6,885 nucleotides of DNA from the NCBI GenBank assembly GCA_903851455.1, contig CAINOM010000432.1:1-6885 (forward strand), given 5' to 3'. The notes under the pieces are model-generated. The model worked only from the letters and a program-made list of their open reading frames with translations. It searched no databases and was not told the DNA's origin. This DNA is from an uncultured Bacteroidota bacterium (GTDB taxonomy: Bacteria > Bacteroidota > Bacteroidia > Chitinophagales > Chitinophagaceae). Of this stretch, positions 6,857 to 6,885 are shown in pieces; the first letter of the stretch is position 1; every line of letters starts with the position of its first letter. Position numbers and translations under genes: made by a program.

Positions 6857-6884
6857 GCAGAGACGCAATGCATTGCGTCTCTGC
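6857..6884. repeat. Perfect 28-base palindrome at the right edge, possible interspersed repeat unit
   Basis: GCAGAGACGCAATG (6857-6870) is followed with no spacer by its exact reverse complement (6871-6884). The symmetry breaks at the next outer pair (G6856 opposite A6885), so the arms are 14 bases as far as the window shows. It is not followed here by a T-tract and lies outside any gene. The AGAGACGCxAT...ATxGCGTCTCT form resembles short palindromic repeats that I recall being scattered through some bacterial genomes, but I cannot verify copy number from one window. Confidence 0.75.
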
Positions 6885-6885
6885 A

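Noticed and set aside
1..6885. Search for a multi-gene defence, phage, CRISPR or biosynthetic system
   Set aside because: No direct-repeat array, nuclease/helicase, transposase, toxin-antitoxin pair or secondary-metabolite enzyme is visible. The genes are a housekeeping ATPase, two T9SS clients, a common SDR-family protein and one small unknown.

Overview
The window looks like ordinary chromosome from a Bacteroidota bacterium, probably a Chitinophagaceae-like member of the Sphingobacteriia/Chitinophagia side. Three things point there. Two large secreted proteins end in type IX secretion system (T9SS) C-terminal sorting domains, which are restricted to Bacteroidota. One intergenic region holds a perfect TAnnTTTG promoter element. 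None of the starts has a convincing Shine-Dalgarno sequence; the leaders are A/T-rich instead. The family-level placement is inference from the style of the proteins.

Layout, left to right. (1) Minus strand, cut by the left edge: the N-terminal 118 codons of tsaE, the ATPase of the essential tRNA t6A pathway. (2) Plus strand, divergent from tsaE across a 143-base gap: a 757-residue secreted reprolysin-like zinc metallopeptidase with a complete metzincin site and a T9SS tail. (3) Converging on it from the minus strand: an 861-residue secreted protein with six NHL blades, a cadherin/Ig-like module, four Ig-like repeats and a T9SS tail. The two genes end 62 bases apart around a perfect 24-base palindrome, whose U-tract serves the minus-strand gene. 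(4) Minus strand, 134 bases upstream of the NHL gene: an NAD(P)-binding epimerase-like protein of the TIGR01777/SDR39U1 family, with the best promoter in the window. (5) Plus strand, divergent from the epimerase: a 64-residue protein of unknown function, followed by an imperfect hairpin and, at the right edge, a perfect 28-base palindrome that looks like an interspersed repeat unit.

The genes do not read as one pathway. The two T9SS clients share an export route (Sec, then T9SS) and would end up on the cell surface or in the medium, one as a protease and the other probably as a binding or adhesion protein. TsaE and the epimerase are cytoplasmic housekeeping-type proteins. I see no CRISPR array, tRNA, rRNA, transposase, phage gene or defence system, and no clear evidence for an undescribed multi-gene system. 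The items most worth a second look are the edge palindrome, the cysteine cluster in NHL blade 5 and the His-rich 64-residue protein.
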